A stretch of 64,000 nt of DNA from Alphaproteobacteria bacterium HT1-32 (GTDB lineage Bacteria > Pseudomonadota > Alphaproteobacteria > Rhodospirillales > HT1-32), in the NCBI GenBank assembly GCA_009649675.1, contig WJPL01000002.1:558001-622000 (forward strand). Reading direction: 5' to 3'. Of this stretch, positions 7,630 to 16,868 are shown piece by piece. The notes under the pieces were generated by a model. The model saw nothing but the letters and a program-made list of their open reading frames with translations, did not search any database and was not told where the DNA came from. Each line of letters opens with the position of its first letter. Positions within the stretch are counted from its first letter, which is position 1. Made by a program: the position numbers and the translations under genes.

Positions 7630-8490
7630 TTAACGGCCCGCAGTGGCGAATTCAGCGAGAACCCGGATCAGATCAGTGATCTTTTCCTTCAGCGCAACGA
7701 AGTCTGCACTCCGCTCGACCCGTTCCTCATTCATGTAGAGACCGCGATTGATCTCGATCTGTACGCTGTGGCGATGGTCTGCCGGGTTGCTGTAGCGCCG
7801 GACAAGTTCCACTCCCTTGTACGGATCGTTGACACGGACATCATATCCATATCCCCGCAATGTACTGGCTATCAGGTCAGTGAAAGCGGGATCGCAGGTC
7901 GAGCCGTCCCGGTCTCCGATAACCATGTCCGGTCGCAGTTTCCCGGGGCCCTCGGGCGATATGTTGGAGGAGCGTGCCGGCATCGAATGACAGTTCACAT
8001 GCCAGACCCTGCCAAAGGCCTTGCGGCGCTCGTCAAGGGTCCGGGAGACCGTCTCATGATAGGGACGCCAGAAGGAATCGATACGGTTCCGGACTTCCGC
8101 CACGGACAGTTTACGGTCATAGACTTCGCCCCCGGGCTCGCGGCAGGGGATCAGACCGATACCAAGGGCGACTTTCGGGCCCGGGTTGAGTTCACCGGGC
8201 CAGACACCATCCAGCATCGACGGGTCCAGATCGTCTTCCGCCCGGTTCGGATCGATATAGGATCTCGGGAACAGGGCGCGAACCATGGTGGCCCCGTATG
8301 CGGGAGCTTCACCGAACAGATCGTCAATGAAAGCATCCTCTGTATGCCGGAGCGCGATATGCGGCAACCGTGAGCCGAAATCTGACGGATAGGTACTGCC
8401 GCTGTGCGGTGAATCCAGAACCAGAGGACAAACCGCAACATCCGGATCTATCCGTTCGACCACATTCTCAATATGAAAAGACACAGCCAC
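7630..8490 (-). CDS. N-formylglutamate amidohydrolase family protein
   Basis: A 286-residue protein of the HutG-type N-formylglutamate deformylase family (last step of one histidine degradation route, and related amidohydrolases). Family signatures: DSPHSGSTYP near 26-35, RALFPRSYIDPNRAEDDLD, VWHVNCHSM, and VQIEINRGLYM near the C-terminus. The GTG start at 8490 lies two bases after the stop of the upstream transporter ATPase, so it is the last gene of the peptide ABC operon. In that context it may remove formyl groups from imported N-formyl amino acids or peptides rather than serve a hut pathway, as no other hut gene is in view. Confidence 0.85.
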   Translation of the reverse strand: MAVSFHIENVVERIDPDVAVCPLVLDSPHSGSTYPSDFGSRLPHIALRHTEDAFIDDLFGEAPAYGATMVRALFPRSYIDPNRAEDDLDPSMLDGVWPGELNPGPKVALGIGLIPCREPGGEVYDRKLSVAEVRNRIDSFWRPYHETVSRTLDERRKAFGRVWHVNCHSMPARSSNISPEGPGKLRPDMVIGDRDGSTCDPAFTDLIASTLRGYGYDVRVNDPYKGVELVRRYSNPADHRHSVQIEINRGLYMNEERVERSADFVALKEKITDLIRVLAEFATAGR

Positions 8491-8492
8491 GA

Positions 8493-9497
8493 TTAACCGT
8501 CGTTCAGATGGCAGGCTGACAGCCGGCCTGGTGCAATTTCGCGAAGTGCGGGCCGTTCGGCCTTGCAGCGTGCCGTGGCATGCGGGCAACGCGGATGAAA
8601 ATGACATCCCGGCGGGGGATCGAGCGGTGAGGGAATTTCCCCGCTGACCGGCTCATAGACCCGGTGCCGGATATCAAGCCGGGGGACTTCGCCCAGCAGT
8701 GCCTGAGTGTAGGGGTGGTTCGGGCTGTCAAAGATATCGTCAGTCTTGGCGACTTCCACGACGCGGCCGAGATACATGATCACCACCCGGTCGGAAATAT
8801 GTTCAACGACACTGAGGTCGTGACTGATGAACAGGTAGGTGAGGTCGAGATCGGTCCGCAGATCCATGAACAGGTTGATGACCTGTGCCTGAATGGAAAC
8901 GTCCAGTGCGGCGATAGCCTCATCGCAGACAATGAACTCCGGATTGACGGCAAGCGCACGGGCGATGCCGATACGCTGACGCTGTCCGCCGGAGAACTGA
9001 TGCGGGTAGCGCTTGCGATATTCCGGATCAAGGCCGACCCGCAGCATCACCTCAGCGGCATAATCCGCCTTGTCCTTCTTGTTGACGATGCCGTGGACGA
9101 CAGGCGCCTCGGAGATGATGTCTTCGACCCGCATCCGCGGGTTGAGTGATGCAAACGGGTCCTGAAAGATCATCTGGATTTTCAGGGCCGCATTGCGCGT
9201 ATCCGCGTCATTCATGTCGGCGATGCTCTGTCCATTGAACAGAATGTCACCTTCTGTGCGCGGCAGGATACCGGCAATCATGCGGCCAAGTGTCGACTTG
9301 CCGCAGCCTGATTCTCCAACCAGACCGACAACCTCTCCGTGAGAGACTTCGATGGAGACACCATCAACAGCATGAACGACTTCTTCGCGTACTTTCGAGC
9401 CGAACTTCTGTGCGATCTTGCCGGCGATATCCAGGCGCTTCACAAAGCGTTTGGAGACATCGAGGGTCTGGATCATGGGTTTGCCGGTTGCGGTCAT
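8493..9497 (-). CDS. dppF: Peptide ABC transporter ATP-binding protein (DppF/OppF type)
   Basis: A 334-residue ATPase of a dipeptide/oligopeptide importer. Walker A is GESGCGKSTLGR, the signature FSGGQRQRIGIARAL, Walker B FIVCDEAIAALD and the H-loop SHDLSVVEH. The C-terminal oligo_HPY extension (CHFHPRCPHA) is typical of peptide/nickel importers. Its ATG overlaps the stop of the preceding dppD-like gene (ATGA), giving tight coupling. It acts as a heterodimer with that ATPase on the cytoplasmic face of the two permeases. Confidence 0.93.
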   Translation of the reverse strand: MTATGKPMIQTLDVSKRFVKRLDIAGKIAQKFGSKVREEVVHAVDGVSIEVSHGEVVGLVGESGCGKSTLGRMIAGILPRTEGDILFNGQSIADMNDADTRNAALKIQMIFQDPFASLNPRMRVEDIISEAPVVHGIVNKKDKADYAAEVMLRVGLDPEYRKRYPHQFSGGQRQRIGIARALAVNPEFIVCDEAIAALDVSIQAQVINLFMDLRTDLDLTYLFISHDLSVVEHISDRVVIMYLGRVVEVAKTDDIFDSPNHPYTQALLGEVPRLDIRHRVYEPVSGEIPSPLDPPPGCHFHPRCPHATARCKAERPALREIAPGRLSACHLNDG

Positions 9498-10477
9498 GCT
9501 GCGGTCTCCAGATGGGGGTTATGGCAGCGCAGCTGGCGACCGGAACTGAGTGTCTCGATTTCCGGCTCGACATTGCAGGCGTCTGTTGCACGCGGGCAAC
9601 GGTTCTTGAAGGTGCAGCCGACGGGCAGCTTCAGCAGGGAAGGGGTCATTCCGGGAATCTGGAACAGCCGCTGTCCGCGCTTGTTATGGCTGGGCACGGA
9701 CCCGATCAGACCGTGGGTATAGGGATGTGCCGGGCTGTCCAGGATATCCTCGACCCGGCCCTGTTCGACAATCCGTCCCGCATACATGACACAAACCCGG
9801 TCAGCCAGTCCTGCAATAACGGCGAGGTCATGGGTGATCCACATCAGAGCCGTACCGGTTTCACGGCAGAGCTTCTGGGTTTCGTAGAGGATCTGTCCCT
9901 GAATGGTGACGTCGAGAGCCGTTGTCGGTTCATCTGCAATGATGAGTTCCGGTTTGTTCAGCAGGGCAATGGCAATGGCAACACGCTGCCGCATACCGCC
10001 TGAGAACTGATGCGGATAGGAACGCAGCCGTTCATCCGGAGCCGGAATACCAACCTGGCCCAGAGCGTCCCGGGCCCGTTGCCTGGCTTCATCCTTGCTG
10101 ACCTTTTCATGGGCCAGCACGGTTTCGATCATCTGCGTATCAATACGCAGGACCGGGTTCAGGGTCATCATCGGATCCTGAAAGATCATCGCGATGCGGT
10201 TGCCGCGAAGCTTCTGCATCTGCTCTTCCGGCATGCCGACAAGGTTCTGGCCTTTGTAGAGGACTTCCCCTCCGGCAATCTCGCCGGGCTGGTCGACAAG
10301 TCCGATGATCGAGAAGCCGGTAACCGACTTTCCAGATCCGGATTCGCCAACGAGACCCATGATCTCACCGCGTTTGACGTCAAAGCTGACACCATCGACG
10401 GCCTTGGCAATCCCGGCCTTGGTGTAGAAATAGGTTTTAAGGTCGCGGACGCTGAGCGTCGGCTGATCGCTGCTCAT
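9494..10477 (-). CDS. dppD: Peptide ABC transporter ATP-binding protein (DppD/OppD type)
   Basis: A 327-residue ATPase, partner of the dppF-like protein. Walker A is GESGSGKSVTGFSI, the signature FSGGMRQRVAIAIAL, Walker B LIIADEPTTALD, and the C-terminal oligo_HPY region contains CTFKNRCPRATDAC. It follows the permease gene at 10490 by 12 bases in the same operon. The ATP site motifs are complete, so an active importer is expected. Confidence 0.93.
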   Translation of the reverse strand: MSSDQPTLSVRDLKTYFYTKAGIAKAVDGVSFDVKRGEIMGLVGESGSGKSVTGFSIIGLVDQPGEIAGGEVLYKGQNLVGMPEEQMQKLRGNRIAMIFQDPMMTLNPVLRIDTQMIETVLAHEKVSKDEARQRARDALGQVGIPAPDERLRSYPHQFSGGMRQRVAIAIALLNKPELIIADEPTTALDVTIQGQILYETQKLCRETGTALMWITHDLAVIAGLADRVCVMYAGRIVEQGRVEDILDSPAHPYTHGLIGSVPSHNKRGQRLFQIPGMTPSLLKLPVGCTFKNRCPRATDACNVEPEIETLSSGRQLRCHNPHLETAA

Positions 10478-10489
10478 GAGAGTTCGTCC

Positions 10490-11434
10490 TTATTTCTGGA
10501 GGCGGGGATTGAGGATGTCACGCAACTGGTCACCGACAAGATTGATGCCGACAATTGTGACCAGCAAAGCAAGGCCGGGGAAGAAGGTGATCCAGTATTT
10601 ATGGCTGTGCATGTAATCAAAGCCATTGCGGATCAGCATGCCCAGTGACGGTTCGGTCTGCGGTACGCCGAGACCCAGGAAGCTCAGCGTCGCTTCCAGG
10701 CTGATGGCGTGCGCCGTCTGAACTGTTGCAACCACGATCAGCGGAGGCAGGCAGTTCGGCAGCAGGTGCCGGAAGACGATCCGGCGATGGCTCAGGGCAA
10801 GACAGGTTGCCGCTTCGACATATTCCTTCCGGCGTTCAACCAGCGCACTGCCGCGGACCGTACGGGCATAGTAGGCCCATTGCGCCACAATCAGCGCCAT
10901 GATGGTCTTGTCGATACCCGGCCCAAGCACCGCCATGAAGACGAGGGCAATCAGGATGGCCGGAAAACTGAGCTGGATATCAACGATACGCATGATCAGC
11001 GTATCGACATAGCCGCCGAAGTAAGCTGCGGCGAGGCCGATGCTCATACCGAGAGCCAGAGCAATCAGACCGGAAGTGACGCCGACCGTGATGCTGGTTC
11101 TGAGACCATAGAATATGGCGCTCAGCATATCCCGTCCGGACCCGTCAGTACCAAGAACGTAGGTAAAGTCGCCGGCGAAATTCTGGCCGCCGGGTGCGAT
11201 CAGGTTGTCCATCACATCGACTTTTGCCAGATCGAAAGGATCGGTCGGGGCGATCAGGGGAGCGAAGATCGCGATGAAAACGACAATCGAGGTAATAACC
11301 AGCCCGAAAACGGCAATCCTGCTCTCCAGAAAGTCTGAGGCAAACCGCTGAAATGGGGTCTGTACCCGTGCTGCTGCCGGCGCTGGTGTGATGCCACCGC
11401 CAGCCGATGCTTCTGCCGTAGCTTCCGGTTTCAT
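10490..11434 (-). CDS. dppC: Peptide ABC transporter permease (DppC/OppC type)
   Basis: A 314-residue inner-membrane permease. It has a cytoplasmic N-terminal segment, an OppC_N-like first helix (about 35-60), and five or so further helices. GTDGSGRDMLSAIFYGLRTS is the hallmark following the first periplasmic loop, and the EAA coupling loop is VEAATCLALSHRRIVFRHLL. The start overlaps the stop of the dppB-like gene (ATGA). It pairs with the DppB-like permease to form the translocation channel. Confidence 0.92.
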   Translation of the reverse strand: MKPEATAEASAGGGITPAPAAARVQTPFQRFASDFLESRIAVFGLVITSIVVFIAIFAPLIAPTDPFDLAKVDVMDNLIAPGGQNFAGDFTYVLGTDGSGRDMLSAIFYGLRTSITVGVTSGLIALALGMSIGLAAAYFGGYVDTLIMRIVDIQLSFPAILIALVFMAVLGPGIDKTIMALIVAQWAYYARTVRGSALVERRKEYVEAATCLALSHRRIVFRHLLPNCLPPLIVVATVQTAHAISLEATLSFLGLGVPQTEPSLGMLIRNGFDYMHSHKYWITFFPGLALLVTIVGINLVGDQLRDILNPRLQK

Positions 11435-12408
11435 GATTTGACGTCCTGAAGGCGGACCCGGGGGTCCAGAATTGAGTAAAGGATATCGACGAGCAGGTTG
11501 ATGATGATGAACATCATCACCGTAATCATCAGATAGGCGACAACCATGGGCCGGTCGAGCAACAGGATCGATTCAATGATCAGCTTGCCCATCCCCGGCC
11601 AGGCAAAAATGGTTTCCGTGATGACCGAGAAGGCAATCAGGCCACCGAATTCGAGACCAATGACGGTCACGATCGGGATCATGATGTTCTTCATCAGGTG
11701 CAGCAGAATGACCCGTCGATAGGACAGCCCCTTTGCCCGTGCGAACTTGATGTAATCCATGTGGATCGTTTCGCGCACACCGGCCCGGGCAAGCCGGATA
11801 ACCAGTGATATCTTGAGCAATGCCAGGTTCAGTGCCGGCATGAACAGATGGGTCAGACCGTCCCAGGTCAGAAAGCTGACCTCAATCCCCAGCACTTCCA
11901 CCGTTTCGCCGCGCCCGGTTGAGGGCAGCCAGCCAAGATAAACGGCAAAGATCATGATCATCATCAGGCCAACCCAGAAGGTGGGGAGGCTGAACCCCAG
12001 GATTGAACCTGACATGATCAGTTTGGATGAGAATGTCCCATGGCGCAGGCCGGCATAAACACCGAGCGGAATACCGAGAACAATCGACAGGAACAGGGCA
12101 CTGAAGGCCAGTTCGAGCGTCGCAGGCATTTTCTGCAGGATGAGCTGGAGGGCAGGGTCGTTCATCACGAACGAGTTGCCGAGATCACCCTGAAGCGCCT
12201 TTCCGACGAACTTCAGATATTGTTCATGGAACGGGAGATCGACGCCAAAATCGCGCTTAACCCGTTCGATCTCCTCCTGAGGAGCATCGGGGGAGACAAG
12301 CAGATCGGTTGGGTCGCCGATCTGATAAATCGCCATGAATACAAGAAATGACATAATCACGACGACCAGCAAACTCTGCAGCAATCGTCTGATAATAAAA
12401 ACCGACAT
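11431..12408 (-). CDS. dppB: Peptide ABC transporter permease (DppB/OppB type)
   Basis: A 325-residue inner-membrane permease with an N-terminal helix (RRLLQSLLVVVIMSFLVFMA), the typical GDLGNSFVM segment after a periplasmic loop, and the EAA loop FARAKGLSYRRVILLHLMKN. The end (ILYSILDPRVRL) is the standard DppB tail. It is separated from the binding-protein gene by a hairpin with a T tract, suggesting lower expression than that gene. Confidence 0.92.
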   Translation of the reverse strand: MSVFIIRRLLQSLLVVVIMSFLVFMAIYQIGDPTDLLVSPDAPQEEIERVKRDFGVDLPFHEQYLKFVGKALQGDLGNSFVMNDPALQLILQKMPATLELAFSALFLSIVLGIPLGVYAGLRHGTFSSKLIMSGSILGFSLPTFWVGLMMIMIFAVYLGWLPSTGRGETVEVLGIEVSFLTWDGLTHLFMPALNLALLKISLVIRLARAGVRETIHMDYIKFARAKGLSYRRVILLHLMKNIMIPIVTVIGLEFGGLIAFSVITETIFAWPGMGKLIIESILLLDRPMVVAYLMITVMMFIIINLLVDILYSILDPRVRLQDVKS

Positions 12409-12430
12409 CTGTGCCTCCCCGATGTCAGGC

Positions 12431-12470
12431 TAAAAAAGATACCGGGTGCCGCGTGAAGCAACACCCGGTA
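12431..12470 (-). terminator. Intrinsic terminator/attenuator between dppA and dppB
   Basis: On the minus strand TACCGGGTG (12470-12462) pairs with CACCCGGTA (12448-12440) around a 13-base loop, followed by TCTTTTTTAG. It lies just after the binding-protein stop and before the permease start, so partial termination would give more binding protein than membrane components, as is common for ABC importers. Confidence 0.75.
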
Positions 12471-12480
12471 TGACGTGGTC

Positions 12481-14070
12481 TTACTTCGCGGTGCGAACCG
12501 TGTAGAACACAGTATGTTCGTCGGAACGTCCGGCATAGGTCAGGCCCTTGCGGGTCGCCCAGACACTTTCCTGATAGTGCAGGGGAATAATGCCCTGACT
12601 TTCATTCATGGCGATTTCCGTTGCCTTCGCGAGAAGCTTCTCACGTTCGGCATCGTCAACCGTAGCCAGTGCCTGCTTCAGCACAGCGTCCATGTTCGGG
12701 TTTGAGTGACGGCCACGATTGGCAGCACCCATACCGGCAGCCTTGTCATAGGTAGCCAGCAGCGACTTCAGCGGTGAAGAAGCTTCACCGGTACCGGAGC
12801 CCCAGCCAACAAGGATCAGGCTGAATTCAGGCATCTTGTCCGGGCTGCCACTGGACGCACGGCCAAAGAAGACAGAACGCGGCATGGTGATGACTTCTGC
12901 CTTGATACCAACGCGGGTGATCATCTGGCCAACGGCTTCCAGGATCTTGGCATCGTTGATGTAACGATCATTCGGACCATGGATTTTCAGCTTGAAGCCA
13001 TCGGGATAGCCGGCTTCAGCCAGCAGTTTCTTAGCACCTTCCGGATCATACGGTTCCGGCGACAGGTTTTCGCTGCGACCGAAGAAGCCGTCCGGCAGCA
13101 ACTGACCGGCAGGAATGGCAACGCCTTCCATGACGCGGGCAACAATGGCATCGCGGTTGATGGCTTTGGAGATCGCCTTGCGGACGCGAACGTCGAGCAG
13201 CGGGCTCTTGATCTTTTCGCCGTTGTTACCGCTTACGTCCGGTGAGTCTTCACGGAACTGGTCGATGTGAAGATAGATGACGCGGTTGGAAACCTTCTTG
13301 CTGATCGCGACATTCGGATCGGCCACAAGGTTGGCAACGTCCGTGGTCGGAACGTCATCAATGAAATCGACATCGCCGGCCAGCAGGGCGGCAACACGGG
13401 ACGGGTCAGACTTGATCGGTTTGATCGTGACTGTTTTCCATTCCGGCTTTTCGCCCCAGTAGCCTTCGAAACGCTCAAGGATCAGCTTCTCACCCTTGAC
13501 GAATTCAACCATCTTGAACGGACCGGTACCAATAGCGGCCTTGCCCGAATCGAAATCGGCAGTCGAGGCACCTTCAGCGGCTTTCTTCGACAGAATAGCA
13601 ACTGTCGAGATATCAGCCGGCATCAGCGGGTAGGGAGCTTCTGTCGATGCATGAATTGTGTAGTCATCGATCTTCTTGAAGGTCTTGCCCTTGATGTAGG
13701 TCGAATAGCTTGAAGGGCTGTTCGGTACGTTCGGGGCACGTTCCATCGTGAAGATGACATCATCAGCCGTGAACGGCGAGCCGTCATGGAAGGTAACGCC
13801 CTGACGCAGTTTGAATTCCCATGTCAGATCGTCGATCGGCTTCCAGGAGACAGCCAGATCCGGCTTCAGCCGCTGGGATTCATCCTGGGTCATCAGCCGG
13901 CCGAAGATATTCTTCGCCATGGCGTTGTTCGGGCCGAGGTTATGGTAATGCGGGTCAACTGACGACGGCTCAGCACTGAGGCCGACGCGTAGTTCCTGTG
14001 CACTTGCCTGGGCAGCAACGCCAAATGACATTGCAACCGCCAAGCCGATAATCGGCTTCATGAGCTTCAT
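12481..14070 (-). CDS. dppA: Peptide ABC transporter substrate-binding protein (DppA/SBP family 5)
   Basis: A 529-residue periplasmic binding protein. The signal peptide MKLMKPIIGLAVAMSFGVAA ends in an AQASA-A cleavage pattern. Family 5 features include RVGLSAEPSSVDPHYHNLGP, the WEFKLRQGVTFHDGSPFTADDV motif region near residue 90, and Y-DPEGAKKLLAEAGYPDGF. It captures peptides or related ligands and delivers them to the DppBC channel. It is the first gene of the operon, divergent from the LysR gene at 14260. Ligand specificity cannot be read; the linked M81, M20 and deformylase-like genes suggest modified or cyclic peptides. Confidence 0.92.
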   Translation of the reverse strand: MKLMKPIIGLAVAMSFGVAAQASAQELRVGLSAEPSSVDPHYHNLGPNNAMAKNIFGRLMTQDESQRLKPDLAVSWKPIDDLTWEFKLRQGVTFHDGSPFTADDVIFTMERAPNVPNSPSSYSTYIKGKTFKKIDDYTIHASTEAPYPLMPADISTVAILSKKAAEGASTADFDSGKAAIGTGPFKMVEFVKGEKLILERFEGYWGEKPEWKTVTIKPIKSDPSRVAALLAGDVDFIDDVPTTDVANLVADPNVAISKKVSNRVIYLHIDQFREDSPDVSGNNGEKIKSPLLDVRVRKAISKAINRDAIVARVMEGVAIPAGQLLPDGFFGRSENLSPEPYDPEGAKKLLAEAGYPDGFKLKIHGPNDRYINDAKILEAVGQMITRVGIKAEVITMPRSVFFGRASSGSPDKMPEFSLILVGWGSGTGEASSPLKSLLATYDKAAGMGAANRGRHSNPNMDAVLKQALATVDDAEREKLLAKATEIAMNESQGIIPLHYQESVWATRKGLTYAGRSDEHTVFYTVRTAK

Positions 14071-14259
14071 ATTAGGTCTCCCTGTTGAATTCCCTGTGAA
14101 CGAGGTACAGCGCCCCGTACGGACACTGTTACAACGATCTTGCCGAAAACATCTTCTGACGACAAGCAGCGGTATGTTCCGCAGTCTCGTTGTCTCCCTC
14201 CACCTGTACTTTGTCGTGAAACCCTTTCATCAGGCAAATGAATAATTAAGATAGGCAAC
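14071..14259. promoter_or_regulatory. Divergent control region between dppA and the LysR gene
   Basis: A 189-base spacer separates the two divergent genes, the standard arrangement for a LysR regulator controlling its neighbour. The stretch next to the LysR start is AT-rich (about 14225-14255) and could hold promoter elements. No unambiguous -35/-10 pair or T-N11-A operator was settled by eye. Confidence 0.4.
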
Positions 14260-15285
14260 ATGCTTACGGATAATGTTCTGAATCTTGACCTGAATCTGCT
14301 GAAAGTGTTCAGCGCAATCTACCGGGAACGTCAGTTAACCCGCGCCGGTGAGGGGATCGGTCTGACTCAGCCGGCCATGAGCCAGGCGCTTCGCCGTCTC
14401 AGATCACATTTTGGCGATATCCTGTTTGAGCGGATCAAGGGCACCATGCGGCCAACGGTACGGGCCGACGAACTGATTGTTCCCATCAACCGGGCGCTGG
14501 ACCTTATCGGAGAGGCAATCTCGGGCGTTCATAACTTCGACCCTTCGACAACAGACCGTATTCTGCGAATCGGCACAAATGAGTTCGTCTCGGTCTATCT
14601 GATGCCGACAATCATGCAGATTGTCCGGAAATCGGCACCGGGTATTGTTCTGCAGGCCATCAACCTTCCCAGCTGGCAGGCACCGAACCGGGAACATTTC
14701 ACGCTGACGCCGCAGACATTTGTTGATAATCGCATTGATCTGGTTGTGCTGCCCTGGCTCCGCCAGACCGATCATATCCGCAATTCCGAACTTTACAGCG
14801 AGCCGAGTATCGTGCTCGCGTCCCGCAGTCATCCCCTGCTGGGGGATCCGATTACGCTGGAGCAGTATGCCGCTGTCGATCATGTCGCGACCTCGACCTT
14901 TGGTGCCACCAGCACTTACATAGATGAAATTCTTCTGTCCATGGGGATGTCCCGCCGGGTTGTCCTCTGGACTCCGCATATCTATGCAACGATTGAAGCC
15001 GTCGTCGCCTGTGATCTTATCTGCTCGATCCCGACCAGTATTGCCCGGGCCGCCGCGCGGCAGCGACCTGAGCTCAGAACGTCACCCTTGCCCTTCAAGG
15101 GGCCTGAGCGGCCGATTTACAGTTACTGGATGAATGACCGCTCATCAGACCCAGCGCTGGGCTGGATCAGGATGGTGTTCGAGACGGCGGCAAGGCGGTT
15201 GTCTTCCCGTGGCCCGGTCACCAGTCTGGCGGAGTCCATTCGGCCGACGGGTCGAGAGGAAAGCTTGGACGCGGCAGGCCTTTGA
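14260..15285 (+). CDS. LysR family transcriptional regulator
   Basis: A 341-residue LysR regulator: HTH near 10-65 (LNLLKVFSAIYRERQLTRAG then LTQPAMSQALRRLRSHFGD) and a NodD/PbpR-like effector domain from about 95 (TDRILRIGTNEFVSVYLMP). It is divergent from the peptide transporter operon and probably regulates it. The last 68 bases overlap the 3' end of the convergent M81 gene. Effector unknown, possibly a peptide or degradation product. Confidence 0.88.
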   Translation: MLTDNVLNLDLNLLKVFSAIYRERQLTRAGEGIGLTQPAMSQALRRLRSHFGDILFERIKGTMRPTVRADELIVPINRALDLIGEAISGVHNFDPSTTDRILRIGTNEFVSVYLMPTIMQIVRKSAPGIVLQAINLPSWQAPNREHFTLTPQTFVDNRIDLVVLPWLRQTDHIRNSELYSEPSIVLASRSHPLLGDPITLEQYAAVDHVATSTFGATSTYIDEILLSMGMSRRVVLWTPHIYATIEAVVACDLICSIPTSIARAAARQRPELRTSPLPFKGPERPIYSYWMNDRSSDPALGWIRMVFETAARRLSSRGPVTSLAESIRPTGREESLDAAGL

Positions 15286-16759
15286 AGTCAAACCGCTCCA
15301 GCACTGGTGAGGTCAGCCCGGCTGTGTCCACCTCGACAACCTGTTCCGGCTTGAACCAGGGCATGAAGCCAGCCCGGAAATGACCCCGCGACTTGACGCA
15401 GACAGTCCGGGCGTCAGCGACATTCAGGCCAAACTGTTCAAAGAACATGGCGTCGGCTGTCTGCTGCCGCCATGTCATCACGACAACTGTTACACCGCCT
15501 ATTCTGAGCGCTGCCGATGGCCCGCAATTGAGCAGGCGGCCGGCAAAGATGCCAAGCTTGCCGACAAAGCGACCGTCAGTGACGCCGATGATTTCGGCTT
15601 CGGCGGAAAACGGCTTGGAAAATTCGCTCTCGGTTTCGGAATTGAAACGGGCTGTGAAGGTCGCCCCTTTCCCGCGTCGGTGACATTCTGCTGCCAGCGC
15701 CGGATCGACGACCGACCCGTACAGCACATCCTTTGCATCAGCATCAATCAGGGCTTTCAGCAGCCAGGTGGTATTTCCGCGACCGCCACCACCGGGATTG
15801 TCGCCGGCGTCTGAATAGATTTGCGGCGGCAGGGAGGAATCGGCGTTCCGGGAGAGGGCGCTGGCCACGGCATCCTCGATTGAAGTCAGTTCACGGCGGA
15901 ACCGTTCCCGGTCAGCCCATCCCCGTTCTGCAATTTCCAGTGCCAGCTTTTGGGCAGGTTCGAGATGGTTTCTGCCGGTTACGACAATCGCGACGCCGTT
16001 CTTCGGTGTGTCCGAATAGACGAATCCACCGAGCAGCGTGACGTTCAGAATTTCGCCTCCCATCTCCTGCTGGCGTCGCTGTCCATAGGTGATCATGTCC
16101 GCATAGGGACCGGCTGCGCTGAGCAGTGTGACGCTGGGGGGCGTCAGCGGCAGACGGATGAAAGCGGTTTTCGGTTTTGCTCCGGCCAGAATCGTCCGCA
16201 GGGAAAAGGCTGCTTCTTCCGCCCGCTGCGGCATGTCCACATGCGGGTTTGTCAGATAGCCAATCAGCAGCGTTGCACTCTCGACAAGAAGTTCAGAGAC
16301 ATTGGCATGCAGGTCATGGGTGACGACAATCGGCGTGTCCGGACCAACAAGGGCGCGAATCCGGGCGATCATCTCGCCATCCGGGTCTGGCGTGCCGGTT
16401 GTGGTCATGGCGCCGTGATTGGCAACAAACACTGCATCGACATTCCCGGCGTCCCGCAGCCGGTTTTCGATTCCGGTCATGCAGTCTTCGAAGAAGGCAT
16501 GATCACAGGGACCGGCAGGCTGCGAGGCTGTAAACAGCAGGGGGACGGGCTGCCACGGTCCGGTCGCATCCATTGCGGCGACGAATGCGGGCACTTCGCG
16601 GGCGATCACCGATGCCTTGGCGCGGGCCTCGGTCATGATGTCTTCACCAAGAAAGTAACCACGTTCCCGGAAGTCCGCTTCTGTGGTGACGGGGGCGAAT
16701 GAATTGCTTTCCAGCATCATGCCGCAAATTGCGACACGGGGGTTTTTCGATTGGGGCAT
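15218..16759 (-). CDS. M81 family metallopeptidase (MlrC-like)
   Basis: A 513-residue protein of the DUF1485/M81 family, whose best-known member is microcystinase MlrC, a zinc enzyme acting on linearised microcystin. Seen: GMMLESNSFAPVTTEADF at the N-terminus, VFVANHGAMTTTGTPDPDGE, THDLHANVSELLV (likely zinc ligands), NPHVDMPQRAEEAA, YSDAGDNPGGGGRGNTTWLL and the C-terminal segment with VVVMTWRQQTADAMFF. Similar proteins often sit beside peptide ABC importers, as here, suggesting breakdown of imported peptides or amides. The real substrate is unknown; a cyanotoxin link should not be assumed. Confidence 0.85.
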   Translation of the reverse strand: MPQSKNPRVAICGMMLESNSFAPVTTEADFRERGYFLGEDIMTEARAKASVIAREVPAFVAAMDATGPWQPVPLLFTASQPAGPCDHAFFEDCMTGIENRLRDAGNVDAVFVANHGAMTTTGTPDPDGEMIARIRALVGPDTPIVVTHDLHANVSELLVESATLLIGYLTNPHVDMPQRAEEAAFSLRTILAGAKPKTAFIRLPLTPPSVTLLSAAGPYADMITYGQRRQQEMGGEILNVTLLGGFVYSDTPKNGVAIVVTGRNHLEPAQKLALEIAERGWADRERFRRELTSIEDAVASALSRNADSSLPPQIYSDAGDNPGGGGRGNTTWLLKALIDADAKDVLYGSVVDPALAAECHRRGKGATFTARFNSETESEFSKPFSAEAEIIGVTDGRFVGKLGIFAGRLLNCGPSAALRIGGVTVVVMTWRQQTADAMFFEQFGLNVADARTVCVKSRGHFRAGFMPWFKPEQVVEVDTAGLTSPVLERFDFKGLPRPSFPLDPSAEWTPPDW

Positions 16760-16868
16760 GTTGACTGTTCTCCGAAGGGTCGCAATCTTAGTCAGGCATC
16801 GCGCCGTAGTGCAAAACCATTTCTGCGATGCCTCACTCGTTCGTAAACAGCATCAACTGGAGCCCGCC

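Noticed and set aside
10001-10700. Long plus-strand frames opposite the dpp genes
   Set aside because: They mirror the conserved ATPase and permease genes, which carry all expected motifs; no independent evidence of coding.
15218-16759. True microcystin-degradation gene cluster (mlrABCD)
   Set aside because: Only an M81 (MlrC-like) protein is present; no MlrA-type protease or MlrB-type serine hydrolase is adjacent, and M81 proteins are widespread beside peptide importers.
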